A program made the position numbers and the translations under genes. Shown here one piece after another: positions 44,737 through 55,988 of a stretch of 64,000 nucleotides of DNA. Numbering within the stretch: position 1 is the stretch's first letter; every line of letters starts with the position of its first letter. Source of the DNA: Sporolactobacillus vineae DSM 21990 = SL153 (GTDB lineage: Bacteria; Bacillota; Bacilli; Bacillales; Sporolactobacillaceae); NCBI RefSeq assembly GCF_000377985.1, contig NZ_KB899043.1:186001-250000 (forward strand). Direction: 5' to 3'. The notes under the pieces are model-generated. The model did not search any database and was not told where the DNA came from. It saw only the letters and a program-made list of their open reading frames with translations.

Positions 44737-46179
44737 TCAGGCTTCTGACAGACTTTCACCGACGCGATGAACTCTGAGCACGTTGGTCTTGCCTTGTGCC
44801 GCTACAGGCAGGCCGGCCGTGATGACTACCAGATCATCGTCTTTGACAAGTCCTGTTTTCTCGCCGCTGTCTACAGCAATCTCGAACATTTCATCAGTTG
44901 TCTTTGCCTGTTCTGCCAGAACCGGTGTCACACCCCAGGCAAGACACATTTTATGTGCCACACGCTCTGAGTTTGTCACTGCAACGATCGGCGCTTTCGG
45001 ACGATAATGAGAAACAACGCGAGCCGTATAGCCGCTGACCGTTGCCGAAATAATCGCGCTGACATCAAGACTGAGGGCCGTATGCGCCACAGCTTCGCCA
45101 ATCGCTGCGGTCACGGACGGTTCACTCTTTTCACTCAGTCTGTTCAGGATTGCATGATAATCGAGAGCCGTTTCCGTCTTCTTGGCGATATGATCCATCG
45201 TCGTTACAGCTTCCACCGGATATTTACCGGAAGCCGTTTCACCGGACAGCATGATGGCGTCGGTGCCGTCAAAGATGGCGTTGGCCACGTCGCTGGCTTC
45301 TGCACGGGTGCAACGTGGATTGCGAATCATCGAATCCAGCATCTGAGTCGCCGTAATAACTGTCTTGCCGGCCTTGTTGCACATCTTGATCAGACGTTTC
45401 TGAACCAACGGAACATCTTCCGGAGGAATTTCCACGCCGAGGTCGCCACGGGCAACCATCAAACCGTCTGAAGCTTCGAGAATTTCATCGATATTGTCGA
45501 CAGCTTCCTGGCTTTCGATCTTCGGGAAGATGTGAATATCGTTTGCGCCGTGTTCCTTGCAGAGCTTGCGAATCGCATGAACATCAGATGCGTGACGGAC
45601 GAACGAGGCGGCAATGAAATCAATACCCTCACCGATACCGAAGACGATGTCATTGGCGTCTTTATCAGTCATGCCTGGAAGATTAATGCTGACATTAGGA
45701 ACAATAATCCCTTTTTTGCTCTTCAGCACACCGGTATTCATAATCTTGTTATGAATCAGGCCTTTTTCCTTATCGATGCCGGTAACGACCAGTTCGACCA
45801 GTCCGTCATCAATCAGAATTCGTGAACCTACCTTGACGTCATTAATCAGATCCGCATAAGTAATTGAGAACTTTTCCGCCGTTCCGGCAACTTCCGTCGT
45901 TGAAATATCAACTGATTTGCCTTCTTCAAGCAGAACTTCCGGAGTCGCCATATCATGTGTGCGAATTTCCGGTCCTTTTGTATCCAGCAGAATACCGATC
46001 GTCTTCCCGGTAATCTTCATCGCTTTTCTCAGATTGATCACTTTCTGATGATGCTCTGCATGATCACCGTGTGAAAAGTTGAAGCGTGCCACATTCATTC
46101 CTGCATTAATCAGTTGAACGAGCTTTTCAACCGTATCACTTGCAGGGCCTAACGTGCAGACAATCTTGGTTTTTCTCAT
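44737..46179 (-). CDS. pyk: Pyruvate kinase, short form
   Basis: Final step of glycolysis, PEP plus ADP to pyruvate plus ATP. 480 residues: barrel with RKTKIVCTLGPASDTVEKL, MARGDLGVEIPPEDVPLVQK and TATQMLDSMIRNPRCTRAE, B domain about 70-170 and C-terminal allosteric domain ending at residue 480. Enzymes of Bacillus and Geobacillus usually carry an extra C-terminal domain of about 110 residues similar to PEP-utilising enzymes; this one lacks it. GGGGG precedes the ATG. Downstream of pfkA by 103 bases. Confidence 0.97.
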   Translation of the reverse strand: MRKTKIVCTLGPASDTVEKLVQLINAGMNVARFNFSHGDHAEHHQKVINLRKAMKITGKTIGILLDTKGPEIRTHDMATPEVLLEEGKSVDISTTEVAGTAEKFSITYADLINDVKVGSRILIDDGLVELVVTGIDKEKGLIHNKIMNTGVLKSKKGIIVPNVSINLPGMTDKDANDIVFGIGEGIDFIAASFVRHASDVHAIRKLCKEHGANDIHIFPKIESQEAVDNIDEILEASDGLMVARGDLGVEIPPEDVPLVQKRLIKMCNKAGKTVITATQMLDSMIRNPRCTRAEASDVANAIFDGTDAIMLSGETASGKYPVEAVTTMDHIAKKTETALDYHAILNRLSEKSEPSVTAAIGEAVAHTALSLDVSAIISATVSGYTARVVSHYRPKAPIVAVTNSERVAHKMCLAWGVTPVLAEQAKTTDEMFEIAVDSGEKTGLVKDDDLVVITAGLPVAAQGKTNVLRVHRVGESLSEA

Positions 46180-46282
46180 CTTAATACCCCCAGCTTTTAT
46201 TTGGAAAAATGTCAGAGATTGTTCAATAGATCACAAGGAGAGGCAAACTAATAGAAAGCCGCCCATTCCTCCGAACGCTCTC

Positions 46283-47278
<996 letters not shown>

Positions 47279-47302
47279 TTATGATAAATAAGTAAATCCG
47301 GA

Positions 47303-48277
47303 TTAATCCTGAGTCTGATTCTCTATGGTGTCAAAATCGCCGATTTTCCGATACTTCAACCGGCGCTGCTGTTGCAGCTCCGCACTGTTCATCTTGTCGA
47401 GTTCTGTCAGGGCAGCGGACAATGCGGTGTCGATCAGCTCCGACTGTTTCTTCGGATCGTGGTGCGCACCACCTAAAACCTCCGGAATTAGTTTATCAAT
47501 AATGCCAAGTTTTTTCAAATCCAGTCCGGTGATTTTCATCGTTTCAGCAGCCTTTTCAGCCTGGCCTGCATCTTTCCAGAGAAGTGCCGCCGCACCTTCC
47601 GGAGAAATCACCGAATACCAGGAATTTTCGAGCATCAGAATCTGGTTTCCGACACCAATCGCCAGGGCGCCGCCGCTGGCTCCTTCGCCGATCACCACGC
47701 TGATTACCGGCACGCCCAGGCCGGACATCTCATACAGATTCCGGGCAATGGCTTCACTCTGGCCGCGCTCTTCAGCCGCCTTTCCGGGAAAAGCGCCTTT
47801 TGTGTCAATAAACGTAATTATCGGCCGATGAAATTTATTCGCCTGTTTCATCATTCTCAGAGCCTTACGGTAGCCCTCCGGATGCGGCATACCGAAATTT
47901 CTCCGGATGTTTTCCTTCGTATCCCTGCCGCGCTGCTCTCCAATAATGGTTACCGGCCGGCCGTGAAATTTGGCAATGCCGGCGACAACCGCTGCGTCGT
48001 CTCCAAACAATCTGTCTCCGTGACATTCGAGAAAATCCTTAAAAAGCAGCGGAATATAGTCCAGCGTTGTCGGCCGGGTAAACTCTCTGGCAATCTGAAC
48101 ACGTTCCCATGGCGACAGCTTCCCGTAAGTCTCTTTTTCAAGGGCGACAAGACGCTCTTCCAGCTTGCCCACTTCACCGGACAGATCGATATCTTTCTCG
48201 TCCATAAACCGCTTCAGTTCGGCAATCTTGTCTTTAATTTCCCGGATCGGTTTCTCAAATTCCAGTTCCGGACCCAC
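47303..48277 (-). CDS. accA: Acetyl-CoA carboxylase carboxyltransferase alpha subunit (GTG start)
   Basis: With AccD transfers carboxyl from biotin to acetyl-CoA, making malonyl-CoA for fatty acids. 324 residues: [20 protein letters not shown] at the start, [46 protein letters not shown] and [17 protein letters not shown] at 48277 has GGGAG eight bases before and fits the family start; it overlaps accD by 23 bases, implying coupled translation in equal amounts. Confidence 0.95.
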   Translation of the reverse strand: MGPELEFEKPIREIKDKIAELKRFMDEKDIDLSGEVGKLEERLVALEKETYGKLSPWERVQIAREFTRPTTLDYIPLLFKDFLECHGDRLFGDDAAVVAGIAKFHGRPVTIIGEQRGRDTKENIRRNFGMPHPEGYRKALRMMKQANKFHRPIITFIDTKGAFPGKAAEERGQSEAIARNLYEMSGLGVPVISVVIGEGASGGALAIGVGNQILMLENSWYSVISPEGAAALLWKDAGQAEKAAETMKITGLDLKKLGIIDKLIPEVLGGAHHDPKKQSELIDTALSAALTELDKMNSAELQQQRRLKYRKIGDFDTIENQTQD

Positions 48278-49115
48278 CTGCAGCACTCCCTTCCGCATGT
48301 ATCGACAGGACATTTGCCAGCACGTGTTTCAGTTTGCTGCGCGGAATAACCTGATCAAGCTGGCCGTGTTCCAGCAGAAATTCAGCTGTCTGAAAATCTT
48401 TCGGCAGCTCTTCACCGATCGTCTGTTCGATAATCCGTCTGCCGGCAAAACCAATCAGAGCCCCGGGTTCGGCAAAATTATAGTCGCCCAGGGATGCAAA
48501 GCTGGCTGAAACACCGCCGGTTGTCGGATGCGTCATCACGGAGATATACAGGCCGCCGTGTTCGCCGAATACCTTCAACGCCGCACTTGTTTTCGCCATC
48601 TGCATCAGGCTGAGCATACCCTCCTGCATTCTTGCGCCGCCGGACGCCGAAAAAATAATCACGGGAATATGCTGCCGGTCGGCGTATTCAATCACACGTG
48701 TGATCTTCTCACCGACAACAGAACCCATGCTGCCCATCCGGAACCCTTTGTCCATAATGGCAACGGCGGCTGAGAATCCCTCGATTTTCCCCTTGCCGGT
48801 CAGCACGGCTTCATTCAAACCGGTTTTCTTCCTGTCCTTATCCAGCTTGTTCATGTAATTGGGAAACTGAAGCGGATTTTCCGAGATCATGTCTTTGTCA
48901 AATTCTTCAAAAGTGTCTTCGTCAAAAATCATCGCTGCCCGGTCAAAGGCTCCGAGCGGATAATGATAGCCACAGGACTGGCAGACATAAAGATGCTTTT
49001 TCAGTTCTTTGACATACATGATTTTCTTACATTTCGGACATTTCATCACAATGCCTTCCGGGACTTCCTGCCCGGATCGTTTCGAAGGCACCGTCGCATA
49101 TTTTTTCTTTTTCAT
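48255..49115 (-). CDS. accD: Acetyl-CoA carboxylase carboxyltransferase beta subunit
   Basis: 286 residues: N-terminal zinc ribbon (Cys26, Cys29, Cys45, Cys48) that binds nucleic acid or helps assembly, then crotonase-like carboxyltransferase domain with [39 protein letters not shown] and [15 protein letters not shown] at 49115 follows AAAGGA; the TTG 18 bases upstream has no ribosome site. First gene of accDA. Confidence 0.95.
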   Translation of the reverse strand: MKKKKYATVPSKRSGQEVPEGIVMKCPKCKKIMYVKELKKHLYVCQSCGYHYPLGAFDRAAMIFDEDTFEEFDKDMISENPLQFPNYMNKLDKDRKKTGLNEAVLTGKGKIEGFSAAVAIMDKGFRMGSMGSVVGEKITRVIEYADRQHIPVIIFSASGGARMQEGMLSLMQMAKTSAALKVFGEHGGLYISVMTHPTTGGVSASFASLGDYNFAEPGALIGFAGRRIIEQTIGEELPKDFQTAEFLLEHGQLDQVIPRSKLKHVLANVLSIHAEGSAAGGSGTGI

Positions 49116-49275
49116 GAAAAAGTCCTTTATCAAAGTATATCACCCTCTATCCTGGTCAAGCCTTTGTTCCGATCGACTGCCCGACAGTTCATATATTCTT
49201 CATGAATTCTCCAACAAATCGTCGATCATCCGGTTTTCCGGTCGGGTTTCCTGTCTGACAGGCCTAAACTTCATT

Positions 49276-49284
49276 ATTATAACA
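49276..49284 (-). promoter_or_regulatory. Possible extended -10 promoter for accDA
   Basis: TGTTATAAT (TGN plus perfect -10) on the minus strand, about 160 bases before accD and just after the dnaE stop. No good -35 is visible. Confidence 0.5.
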
Positions 49285-49300
49285 GAGGGGTCGGCAAAAA

Positions 49301-52300
49301 TTAAGGATTATTCCTGCCTGCCCCGACAATCACATTTTCATTTCCCAGAAATTGTTTCAGCCATCCGATGAATCGTCCGCCGACCGATGCCGTGTATTCC
49401 TCTGCGAGTGCCAGTGTTTTTCCACTTTGCACGTAGTGAATCACCACGCGATGGTGATCCGGGCAGGCAAGAAGCTGCTCTTTCAGACGATCGAGCAGCT
49501 CTGTCCGCTGATGTGCCCGGTCGATCTGCAGGAAAACGACGGCCCGCTTCCGCTTCATATAGTCTCTAAGAGGGATCACCTGATCAATGATCAGCTGGTT
49601 CCCGTCCCTCCCCTTTCGTCCGGAAACAGATGCCTGGATCAGCAGCAGCCGGCCTTCCTGGAGCTCGGGCTGAACGCGGCTGTAGCATTCCGGGAAGCAG
49701 ATTGCTTCCGCCGCACCCGATTCGTCGCTGACCGACAGAAAAGCCATCGTTTTCCCTGCTTTTGTCCGGATAACTTTCACGTCTTCGATCATAATCGCAA
49801 GCGGGAGCGCCCGTTTCATTTCTGCACCGGTCCCAGTGAATTCGGAAATTTTCGGAAATGCCGTCGGAAGATCTTTCCGGTACCGCTGCAGCGGATGTGC
49901 GGAAAGATACACTCCGAGTACTTCCCGTTCATAATGCAGTTTTTCCATTGCTGTCAGCGGCGGTACCTCAATATAACTTTCCTCTTCGTTCTCCGCAAGA
50001 TTCATCGATTCCTGGCCCGCAGCGTTCTTCTGGTCCTCTTCACCAGCCTGAATGGCCCGGTCGAGTGAGGCCAGAAGAACCGCCCGATCCGTGCCGAAAT
50101 CATCCATCGCGCCGGCAAAGATCATCGATTCAATGGCTTTTCGGTTGACTTTTCGCAGCGACACACGTCGGCAGAAATCAAATAAATTGCGGAACATGCC
50201 GCCGTTTCGGCGCTGATGAATCAGTTCATCGATCGCTCCGTCGCCAAGATTTTTAATGGCCGACAGCCCGAACCGGATTCCGTCCTGTTCCTGTTCAAAA
50301 GTCTTTCGGCTCTTATTGACCGAAGGCGGAAAAACAGCAATCTCATGCCGGCGAAGTTCCTGAAGTGCGGCGTTTACTTTCTCATCATTTCCGGAAATGC
50401 TTGACAGATGGCAGGCCATAAATACTTGCGGATAATGGGCTTTAAGAAAGGCCAGCCGGTAAGAAACCATTCCGTAGGCGACCGCATGCGACCGGTTGAA
50501 CCCATAGTTGGCAAACCGGACGATCAGATCAAATATCGATTCCGCCACTTCTGAGCGATATCCGTTCCTGATACTGCCGGCAAGAAAATCTTTCTTCTGA
50601 TCCTCCAGCAGATCACGCTTCTTCTTTGCAACCGCCCGCCGGAGAATATCGGCCTGTCCAAGGGAATAGCCGGCCATCTTAACCGCGATCTGCATGATCT
50701 GTTCCTGATAGACGAGAACGCCGTACGTCGGTGCCAGTATCTTTTCCAGATCCGGATGGGGATAGGTGACGGCCTCTTCGCCATGCTTTCGTTTAATATA
50801 ACGGTCAATGAACTGCACGGGTCCGGGCCGGTAAAGCGAGATAACGGCGACAATATCTTCAAAGTCCGTCGGTTTCAGTTTGCGTAAAAACTGCCGCATG
50901 CCTTCCGATTCAAGCTGAAAAATACCAGTCGTGTCGCCGCGTCCCAGCATTTCATATGTTTTCTGATCCTCAACCGGAATGGTCTCCGGAGACAGTGGTT
51001 TTCCGGAAAGTGCAGTCACTCTCTGGATCACTTCTCTCAGGAAGGTCAGATTGCGCAGTCCGAGAAAATCAATTTTCAGCATCCCCAGCGACTCCAGAAC
51101 GTCCATGGGATACTGCGTCACCGGTATGTCCTCGTGCCCCTCCTGCAGCGGAACAGTGTCCGTCAAAGGACGATCGCTGAAGACGACGCCTGCAGCATGG
51201 ATCGACGAGTGCCGCGGCAGCCCTTCAATCTGACCGGCAAGCCGGAACAGTTCAGCCGCATCTGCAGAAGTCTGAATCAACGTCCGGAGTTTCGGTGCCT
51301 CGCTTAAAGCTCTTTTTAACGTCATTTTGGGGACCGACGGGATCAGCCGCGCCATTTTGTCCGGCAGACGGGGATCCGAATCCATCGCCCTTCCCGCATC
51401 ACGGACAGCCGCCCGGGCTGCCAGCGTTCCGAAAGTGACGATCTGAGCCACATGATCCCGGCCGTATTTATGGCTGGCATAGACAATCATCTTGTCCCGG
51501 TCGACGTCGGGAAAATCCATGTCGATATCGGGCATCGTCACACGCTCCGGATTCAGGAATCGTTCAAACAGCAAATGATATTTTATCGGATCTACTTCCG
51601 TAATGTTCAATATGTAGGCGACCAGCGAACCGGCCGCTGAACCCCGGCCCGGACCGGGGGTGAATCCGGATCTTCTGGCGTGATCGATCAGGTCGCTGAC
51701 AATCAGAAAATAATCGTCGAATCCCATCTGGCCGATGATCGCCAGTTCCTTCTCCAGCCGCGACCGGACTTGATCGGTGACGACCGGATATTTATTTTGC
51801 AAGCCGCGTTCGCAGTCTTCTCTCAATACCTGGGCCGAAGTCTTTCCGGCAGGCACCGGATAGGCGGGCAGCTGCATCCGGCCGAACGAAAAAGTCACAC
51901 GGCACTGAGCGGCGATTTTCATCGTGTTTGCCAGTGCCTCCGGTAAATCGGAGAACCTGCGCTCCATCTCGCCGGTGGATTTGAAATCGTTGTCATGCGA
52001 TTCCGCATCCTGTTCATCATTCAGTCTTGTCCCGTTCTCGATACACCTGAGGCAGGCGTACGCACGCGATTCCCCGGCATCAAGATAATGAATACTGCCG
52101 GTCGCAACAAGCGGCACCGACAAGGCACGGCTCAATCCAATGATCGCCTGCTCGTTCTGTGTTCCGCGTGCCGACCCGCGGCGCTGCACTTCAAGATAAA
52201 ACCGGCCGGGAAAAATTTTTGCCAGCGTTCCGGCCGCTTTCTCTGCGCATTCTGGATTCCCGGCAGCAATCAGCTGGTCGATCAGACCTGCCGGCCCGCC

Positions 52301-52681
52301 GGAAAGGGCAATCAATCCGCTGGCATAAGCTGCCAGCTTCTCCAGGCCGACCTGATGTTCCTCATGCAGCTGAACAAGCGATGCGAGCTTGACAAGGTGA
52401 ACATATCCCTGCTGATTCTCAGCGAGCAGAACAAGCGTCCCCTGTGCCTTGTCCGGACGGACTGCACCCCACTGGACGGATAACTCGATCCCGATCACAG
52501 GGTGAATGCCCGCTTCTTTACAGGCATTATAAAAAGGGATCACACCGTACATGACATTTTTGTCCGTCAGTGCAAGTGCTGTCTGCCCCTCTTTCACCGC
52601 CCGGGCGACCAGCTGCCTGATCCGGCAGGTACTGTGGAGCAGGCTGAATTCACTGTAAACATGGAGATGGGCAAATGACAT
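49301..52681 (-). CDS. dnaE: DNA polymerase III alpha subunit DnaE
   Basis: Error-prone or primer-extending replicative polymerase of Firmicutes, paired with PolC. 1126 residues: PHP domain at the N-terminus (FAHLHVYSEFSLLHSTCR), polymerase catalytic aspartates in MPDIDMDFPDVDRDKM (about 394), GPGRGSAAGSLVAYI, tandem HhH near 835-880 and OB domain near 970-1060. It has no exonuclease domain, as usual for DnaE. The malic-enzyme gene between accD and dnaE in B. subtilis is absent. nrnA lies 47 bases upstream. Confidence 0.96.
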   Translation of the reverse strand: MSFAHLHVYSEFSLLHSTCRIRQLVARAVKEGQTALALTDKNVMYGVIPFYNACKEAGIHPVIGIELSVQWGAVRPDKAQGTLVLLAENQQGYVHLVKLASLVQLHEEHQVGLEKLAAYASGLIALSGGPAGLIDQLIAAGNPECAEKAAGTLAKIFPGRFYLEVQRRGSARGTQNEQAIIGLSRALSVPLVATGSIHYLDAGESRAYACLRCIENGTRLNDEQDAESHDNDFKSTGEMERRFSDLPEALANTMKIAAQCRVTFSFGRMQLPAYPVPAGKTSAQVLREDCERGLQNKYPVVTDQVRSRLEKELAIIGQMGFDDYFLIVSDLIDHARRSGFTPGPGRGSAAGSLVAYILNITEVDPIKYHLLFERFLNPERVTMPDIDMDFPDVDRDKMIVYASHKYGRDHVAQIVTFGTLAARAAVRDAGRAMDSDPRLPDKMARLIPSVPKMTLKRALSEAPKLRTLIQTSADAAELFRLAGQIEGLPRHSSIHAAGVVFSDRPLTDTVPLQEGHEDIPVTQYPMDVLESLGMLKIDFLGLRNLTFLREVIQRVTALSGKPLSPETIPVEDQKTYEMLGRGDTTGIFQLESEGMRQFLRKLKPTDFEDIVAVISLYRPGPVQFIDRYIKRKHGEEAVTYPHPDLEKILAPTYGVLVYQEQIMQIAVKMAGYSLGQADILRRAVAKKKRDLLEDQKKDFLAGSIRNGYRSEVAESIFDLIVRFANYGFNRSHAVAYGMVSYRLAFLKAHYPQVFMACHLSSISGNDEKVNAALQELRRHEIAVFPPSVNKSRKTFEQEQDGIRFGLSAIKNLGDGAIDELIHQRRNGGMFRNLFDFCRRVSLRKVNRKAIESMIFAGAMDDFGTDRAVLLASLDRAIQAGEEDQKNAAGQESMNLAENEEESYIEVPPLTAMEKLHYEREVLGVYLSAHPLQRYRKDLPTAFPKISEFTGTGAEMKRALPLAIMIEDVKVIRTKAGKTMAFLSVSDESGAAEAICFPECYSRVQPELQEGRLLLIQASVSGRKGRDGNQLIIDQVIPLRDYMKRKRAVVFLQIDRAHQRTELLDRLKEQLLACPDHHRVVIHYVQSGKTLALAEEYTASVGGRFIGWLKQFLGNENVIVGAGRNNP

Positions 52682-52728
52682 CGGACAAGCCCCTTTCAGA
52701 CGGAAATGCTAGGAACACCGCAGCGCCT

Positions 52729-53664
52729 TCACTTTTCCGGCCGGCATAAAGCGACTAGCGCATCGATCAGACGGTCGGCCTCATCCCAGCTGTAAACCGT
52801 TGCCCCCGAAGCAAGCGGATGCCCGCCGCCGTGATAGTCTGCAGCAAGGCTGTTAATCACCGGGCCTTTCGAACGGAGACGTACACGGATCCGGCTTTCC
52901 TCCTCGGAAAAGAGGGCCCATGCCTTCAGTCCTTCAGTCATCGAAAAGCTGTTCACCAGGGCGGCGGCATCAGACGGCTCGAGATGGTAGGACCGGATCA
53001 GATCAAGCGGCAGCTTAATATATCCCGCACCTTCACGGGTCAGCGTAAAATGCTGAAGGACATAACCGTTTAAACGGACCAGATCCAGCTTTTTCTGATA
53101 GAGCCGGTCAAAGAAAGCCTGTCTGTCAAAAGGGCGGCTGACCAGTCTGGCCGATGCAAGAAAGGTCTCTTTCGTGACATTGCTGAACTGAAAGCGCCCG
53201 GTGTCGCCGACGATCCCCGCAAAGAGCAGTCTTGCCGCCGCATCGGAAAGCGTCAGTTCCGGATGTTTCATGTATATCGAGGTAATCATTTCACTCGTTG
53301 AGCTGGCTTCCGTCCGGACCCACTGCGGATCTCCGTAAGCATCGACGACCGGATGATGATCGATTTTGATCAGCGCGTCACCGAGTGTATAGCGGGCATC
53401 GGAAATGCGTGCCTGATTGGCGGTATCACAGACAATCACCAGTGCGCCACGGTATGCCGCATCCTCAATCCGGTCCATGCGTACCAGAAAGCGCAGGTCG
53501 GCCGCTTCCTCACCGACGGAATAGACCTTTTTTTCCGGAAAGTTATCGCGGATCAAGCGTGCAAGCCCGCCCTGCGACCCAAGTGCATCCGGATCCGGAC
53601 GGACGTGGCGATGAATGATAATGGTGTTGTAGTGACGTATTTTGTCAAGTATCTGTTCGATCAA
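52729..53664 (-). CDS. nrnA: NanoRNase / pAp phosphatase NrnA (TTG start)
   Basis: DHH-DHHA1 phosphoesterase that degrades 2-5 nt RNAs and pAp. 311 residues: HRHVRPDPDALGSQGGL (motif I), VIVCDTANQARISD (motif II), KIDHHPVVD (motif III), GIVGDTGRF (motif IV) and the DHHA1 glycine loop GGGHPLASGA. TTG at 53664 has GGAGG at six bases; the longer frame contains that ribosome site as codons. Downstream of ytoI. Confidence 0.94.
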   Translation of the reverse strand: MIEQILDKIRHYNTIIIHRHVRPDPDALGSQGGLARLIRDNFPEKKVYSVGEEAADLRFLVRMDRIEDAAYRGALVIVCDTANQARISDARYTLGDALIKIDHHPVVDAYGDPQWVRTEASSTSEMITSIYMKHPELTLSDAAARLLFAGIVGDTGRFQFSNVTKETFLASARLVSRPFDRQAFFDRLYQKKLDLVRLNGYVLQHFTLTREGAGYIKLPLDLIRSYHLEPSDAAALVNSFSMTEGLKAWALFSEEESRIRVRLRSKGPVINSLAADYHGGGHPLASGATVYSWDEADRLIDALVALCRPEK

Positions 53665-53706
53665 GGTGAATCCTCCAGGTAGTAAATTTTTAGACTGCGG
53701 CGGCAA

Positions 53707-55029
53707 TCAGAAACGGTCAATAAACTGAGCCGTCAGAAGCGCCTTCCCGGCGAGCTGGCCGTCGGCAAATAATTCCATATCCAGTTTCCCATTGCGTCGC
53801 GTTCGTTCCAGCACTTTCGGCCGCACCGTCACATTTTGCTCCAGCTGTACCGGTTTGAAAAAGTAGAAGGATAGATTGTCGACTACCAGATCCCCTTTCT
53901 TAATCCGGTTCAGAACCCTTCTGCCGACTACAGTCACCAGTGCGGTCATCACGCCATATGAGAGAAAGCCGAGATAATCCGTCATCTGCGGCGTCACGGC
54001 AAAGCGAAAGACATCATGATCCTCGTCCGATTCGTCGGTCAGATTTGCAGAGACGAGATCATCGATCGTCTCCCCCATCTGAGGCTGCTGCTGAACCATC
54101 TGCAGCGCCTTGAGCACATCGCGCCGGGTAATGATGCCGATCAGAAGAGAATGATCATGGTCGACTACCGGAAGGCACTCGATTCCCTCCCAGATCATCC
54201 GGTGTGCTGCCGCAGCCACCGAAGTCCCCGGTGTGACGGTCAGCGGATCCGACGTCATCACATCACGGATCCTGTCCGTTTCCTGATGTCCGATCACATC
54301 TTTCATGGTTACGATGCCGACTACTTTCATTTTGCTGTCGACAACGGGAAAGCGGCCGTGCGTCGTCGTCCGGTTCAGTTCCTCCCAACGGGTCAGCGGA
54401 TCAGCGGAAAAGAGAAAACGGGTTTTGGATAAGGGGATCAGAATATCGGAAACATGGACGATCTCTTTTTTGATCATCTGGTCATAGATGGCCCGATTGA
54501 TCTTTGCGGCTACCGTAAAGGTATCATATGAGGTGGAAATGACCGGAAGCTCAAGCTGATCCGCCAGTGACCGGATCTTCTCGCTTGCCTCAAAACCGCC
54601 GGTAATCAGCACGGCTGCTCCGCTGTTCAGGGCGCAGCGGTGAACGGCTTCCCGGTTGCCGGCAATCATCAGATCGTCGGTTCCGATATATCTCTTCATC
54701 GCGTCAATTTCCATTGCCCCGATGACAAAATGATGGAGCGATTTCGACAGCCCGCCTCGTCCGCCGAGAACCTGGCCGTCAACCATTTTCACCACCGAAT
54801 CAAAAGTCAGTTTCTCGATGCTCGGTTTCTGCTTCTTCTCAATCCGGATTGTCCCGACGCGTTCGACGGTACTGACGAAGCCCTGCGCCTCGGCATCTTT
54901 AATCGCCCGGTATGCGGTGCCTTCACTCACATTGAGTGTTTTCGCCGTCTGACGCACCGAAATCCGGCTTCCGGTCTCTAAGTCCTGAATATATTTCATA
55001 ATCAGGTCATGTTTTGTTTCTGTCTCCAC
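53707..55029 (-). CDS. ytoI: YtoI-type HTH-DRTGG-CBS-thioesterase protein (GTG start)
   Basis: 440 residues in four parts: a helix-turn-helix (about 20-65, SRISVRQTAKTLNVSEGTAY), a DRTGG domain (about 75-190), two CBS domains (about 195-315, GRFPVVDSKMKVVGIVTMKDV and GIECLPVVDHDHSLLIGIIT) and a hotdog-fold domain at the C-terminus. The CBS pair suggests sensing of an adenine nucleotide; the B. subtilis homologue has no settled function. The start codon is GTG, with a poor ribosome site. Upstream of nrnA by about 40 bases. Confidence 0.88.
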   Translation of the reverse strand: METETKHDLIMKYIQDLETGSRISVRQTAKTLNVSEGTAYRAIKDAEAQGFVSTVERVGTIRIEKKQKPSIEKLTFDSVVKMVDGQVLGGRGGLSKSLHHFVIGAMEIDAMKRYIGTDDLMIAGNREAVHRCALNSGAAVLITGGFEASEKIRSLADQLELPVISTSYDTFTVAAKINRAIYDQMIKKEIVHVSDILIPLSKTRFLFSADPLTRWEELNRTTTHGRFPVVDSKMKVVGIVTMKDVIGHQETDRIRDVMTSDPLTVTPGTSVAAAAHRMIWEGIECLPVVDHDHSLLIGIITRRDVLKALQMVQQQPQMGETIDDLVSANLTDESDEDHDVFRFAVTPQMTDYLGFLSYGVMTALVTVVGRRVLNRIKKGDLVVDNLSFYFFKPVQLEQNVTVRPKVLERTRRNGKLDMELFADGQLAGKALLTAQFIDRF

Positions 55030-55060
55030 TTTGTCCGCACACCACGCTTCTTAAAATGAC

Positions 55061-55744
55061 TTACAGCTCCAGTGACCGGCCGGGTTCCAGAACCAGGCCG
55101 TGGCCATCGAGCCCGGACACAAACTTTTCGGGATCCTGGCGAATCACCGGGAATGTATTGTAATGAATTGGAACAACCTTCTCGGCACCGATCCATTTTG
55201 CAGCGGTCTGCGCGTCTTCCGGACCCATCGTAAAGTTATCGCCGATCGGCAGGAAGGCCAGATCGATCGAGTAGCGTTCACCCAGCAGTTTCATGTCTGA
55301 GTAAAGTGCCGTATCCCCGGCATGATAGATCGTCTTGCCGTCCAGCTGCAGCAGAAGACCGGCTGGCATTCCGGTATAAACGATCTGCCGGCGTTCGGGA
55401 TCGGCAATGCTCGATCCGTGAAAAGCCTGCGTCAGTTTAACCGTTCCGAACGGAAAAGTATACGCGCCGCCGATCGACATACCATGGGTCCGCAAGCCTT
55501 TCCAGCCGAACCAGGTGGCCAGTTCCGCAACAGCTATGATCAGCGATCCGTCGCGCCTGGCGATCGCCTCCACATCCTGAGTATGGTCACCGTGGCCATG
55601 GGTCAGAAGAATGGCATCGATTTTCGGAAGATCTTCAATCCTGGTCTTGATCAGACTGTTTCCGGTGATAAACGGATCAATCAGCAGATTTGCCTGACTG
55701 GTCTGAAGCAGGACTGTTGCGTGACCGATATAAGTGATTTTCAT
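55061..55744 (-). CDS. ytkL: Metal-dependent hydrolase YtkL (UPF0173, beta-lactamase fold)
   Basis: 227 residues of the metallo-beta-lactamase superfamily: [10 protein letters not shown] carries the HxHxDH metal motif, with further ligands at [22 protein letters not shown] and the C-terminal VPIHYNTFP. Physiological substrate unknown. ATG at 55744 follows GGGAGG; an in-frame TTG directly before it is less likely. A TATAAT box lies in the divergent gap to the M24 gene. Confidence 0.88.
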   Translation of the reverse strand: MKITYIGHATVLLQTSQANLLIDPFITGNSLIKTRIEDLPKIDAILLTHGHGDHTQDVEAIARRDGSLIIAVAELATWFGWKGLRTHGMSIGGAYTFPFGTVKLTQAFHGSSIADPERRQIVYTGMPAGLLLQLDGKTIYHAGDTALYSDMKLLGERYSIDLAFLPIGDNFTMGPEDAQTAAKWIGAEKVVPIHYNTFPVIRQDPEKFVSGLDGHGLVLEPGRSLEL

Positions 55745-55988
55745 CAAATTCCCTCCCGAAAGGAATAGTTTTAATTCTTCAGTACGCTTCAGATTTTTCT
55801 CACCGAATGACTGTTCGGTTTAACTTTATCAGTATCATTATACACTACGCCCTGCCGGATTCGTGAAAAAGGCATCATGATAACTGCCTGAGGAATGGAT
55901 ATATTTTGTAATTTTCTTTCATCCTGTGACGACAGGCAGCAAATTTATGTTACATTTAAAGTATTATTATTTATTGGAGTGACTTTTA

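Noticed and set aside
49116-49300. FapR operator upstream of accDA
   Set aside because: The gap does not contain the FapR palindrome; only an extended -10 box could be supported.
55745-55988. Consensus promoter for the M24 peptidase
   Set aside because: TATTAT boxes occur before the start, but no -35 with acceptable spacing was found.
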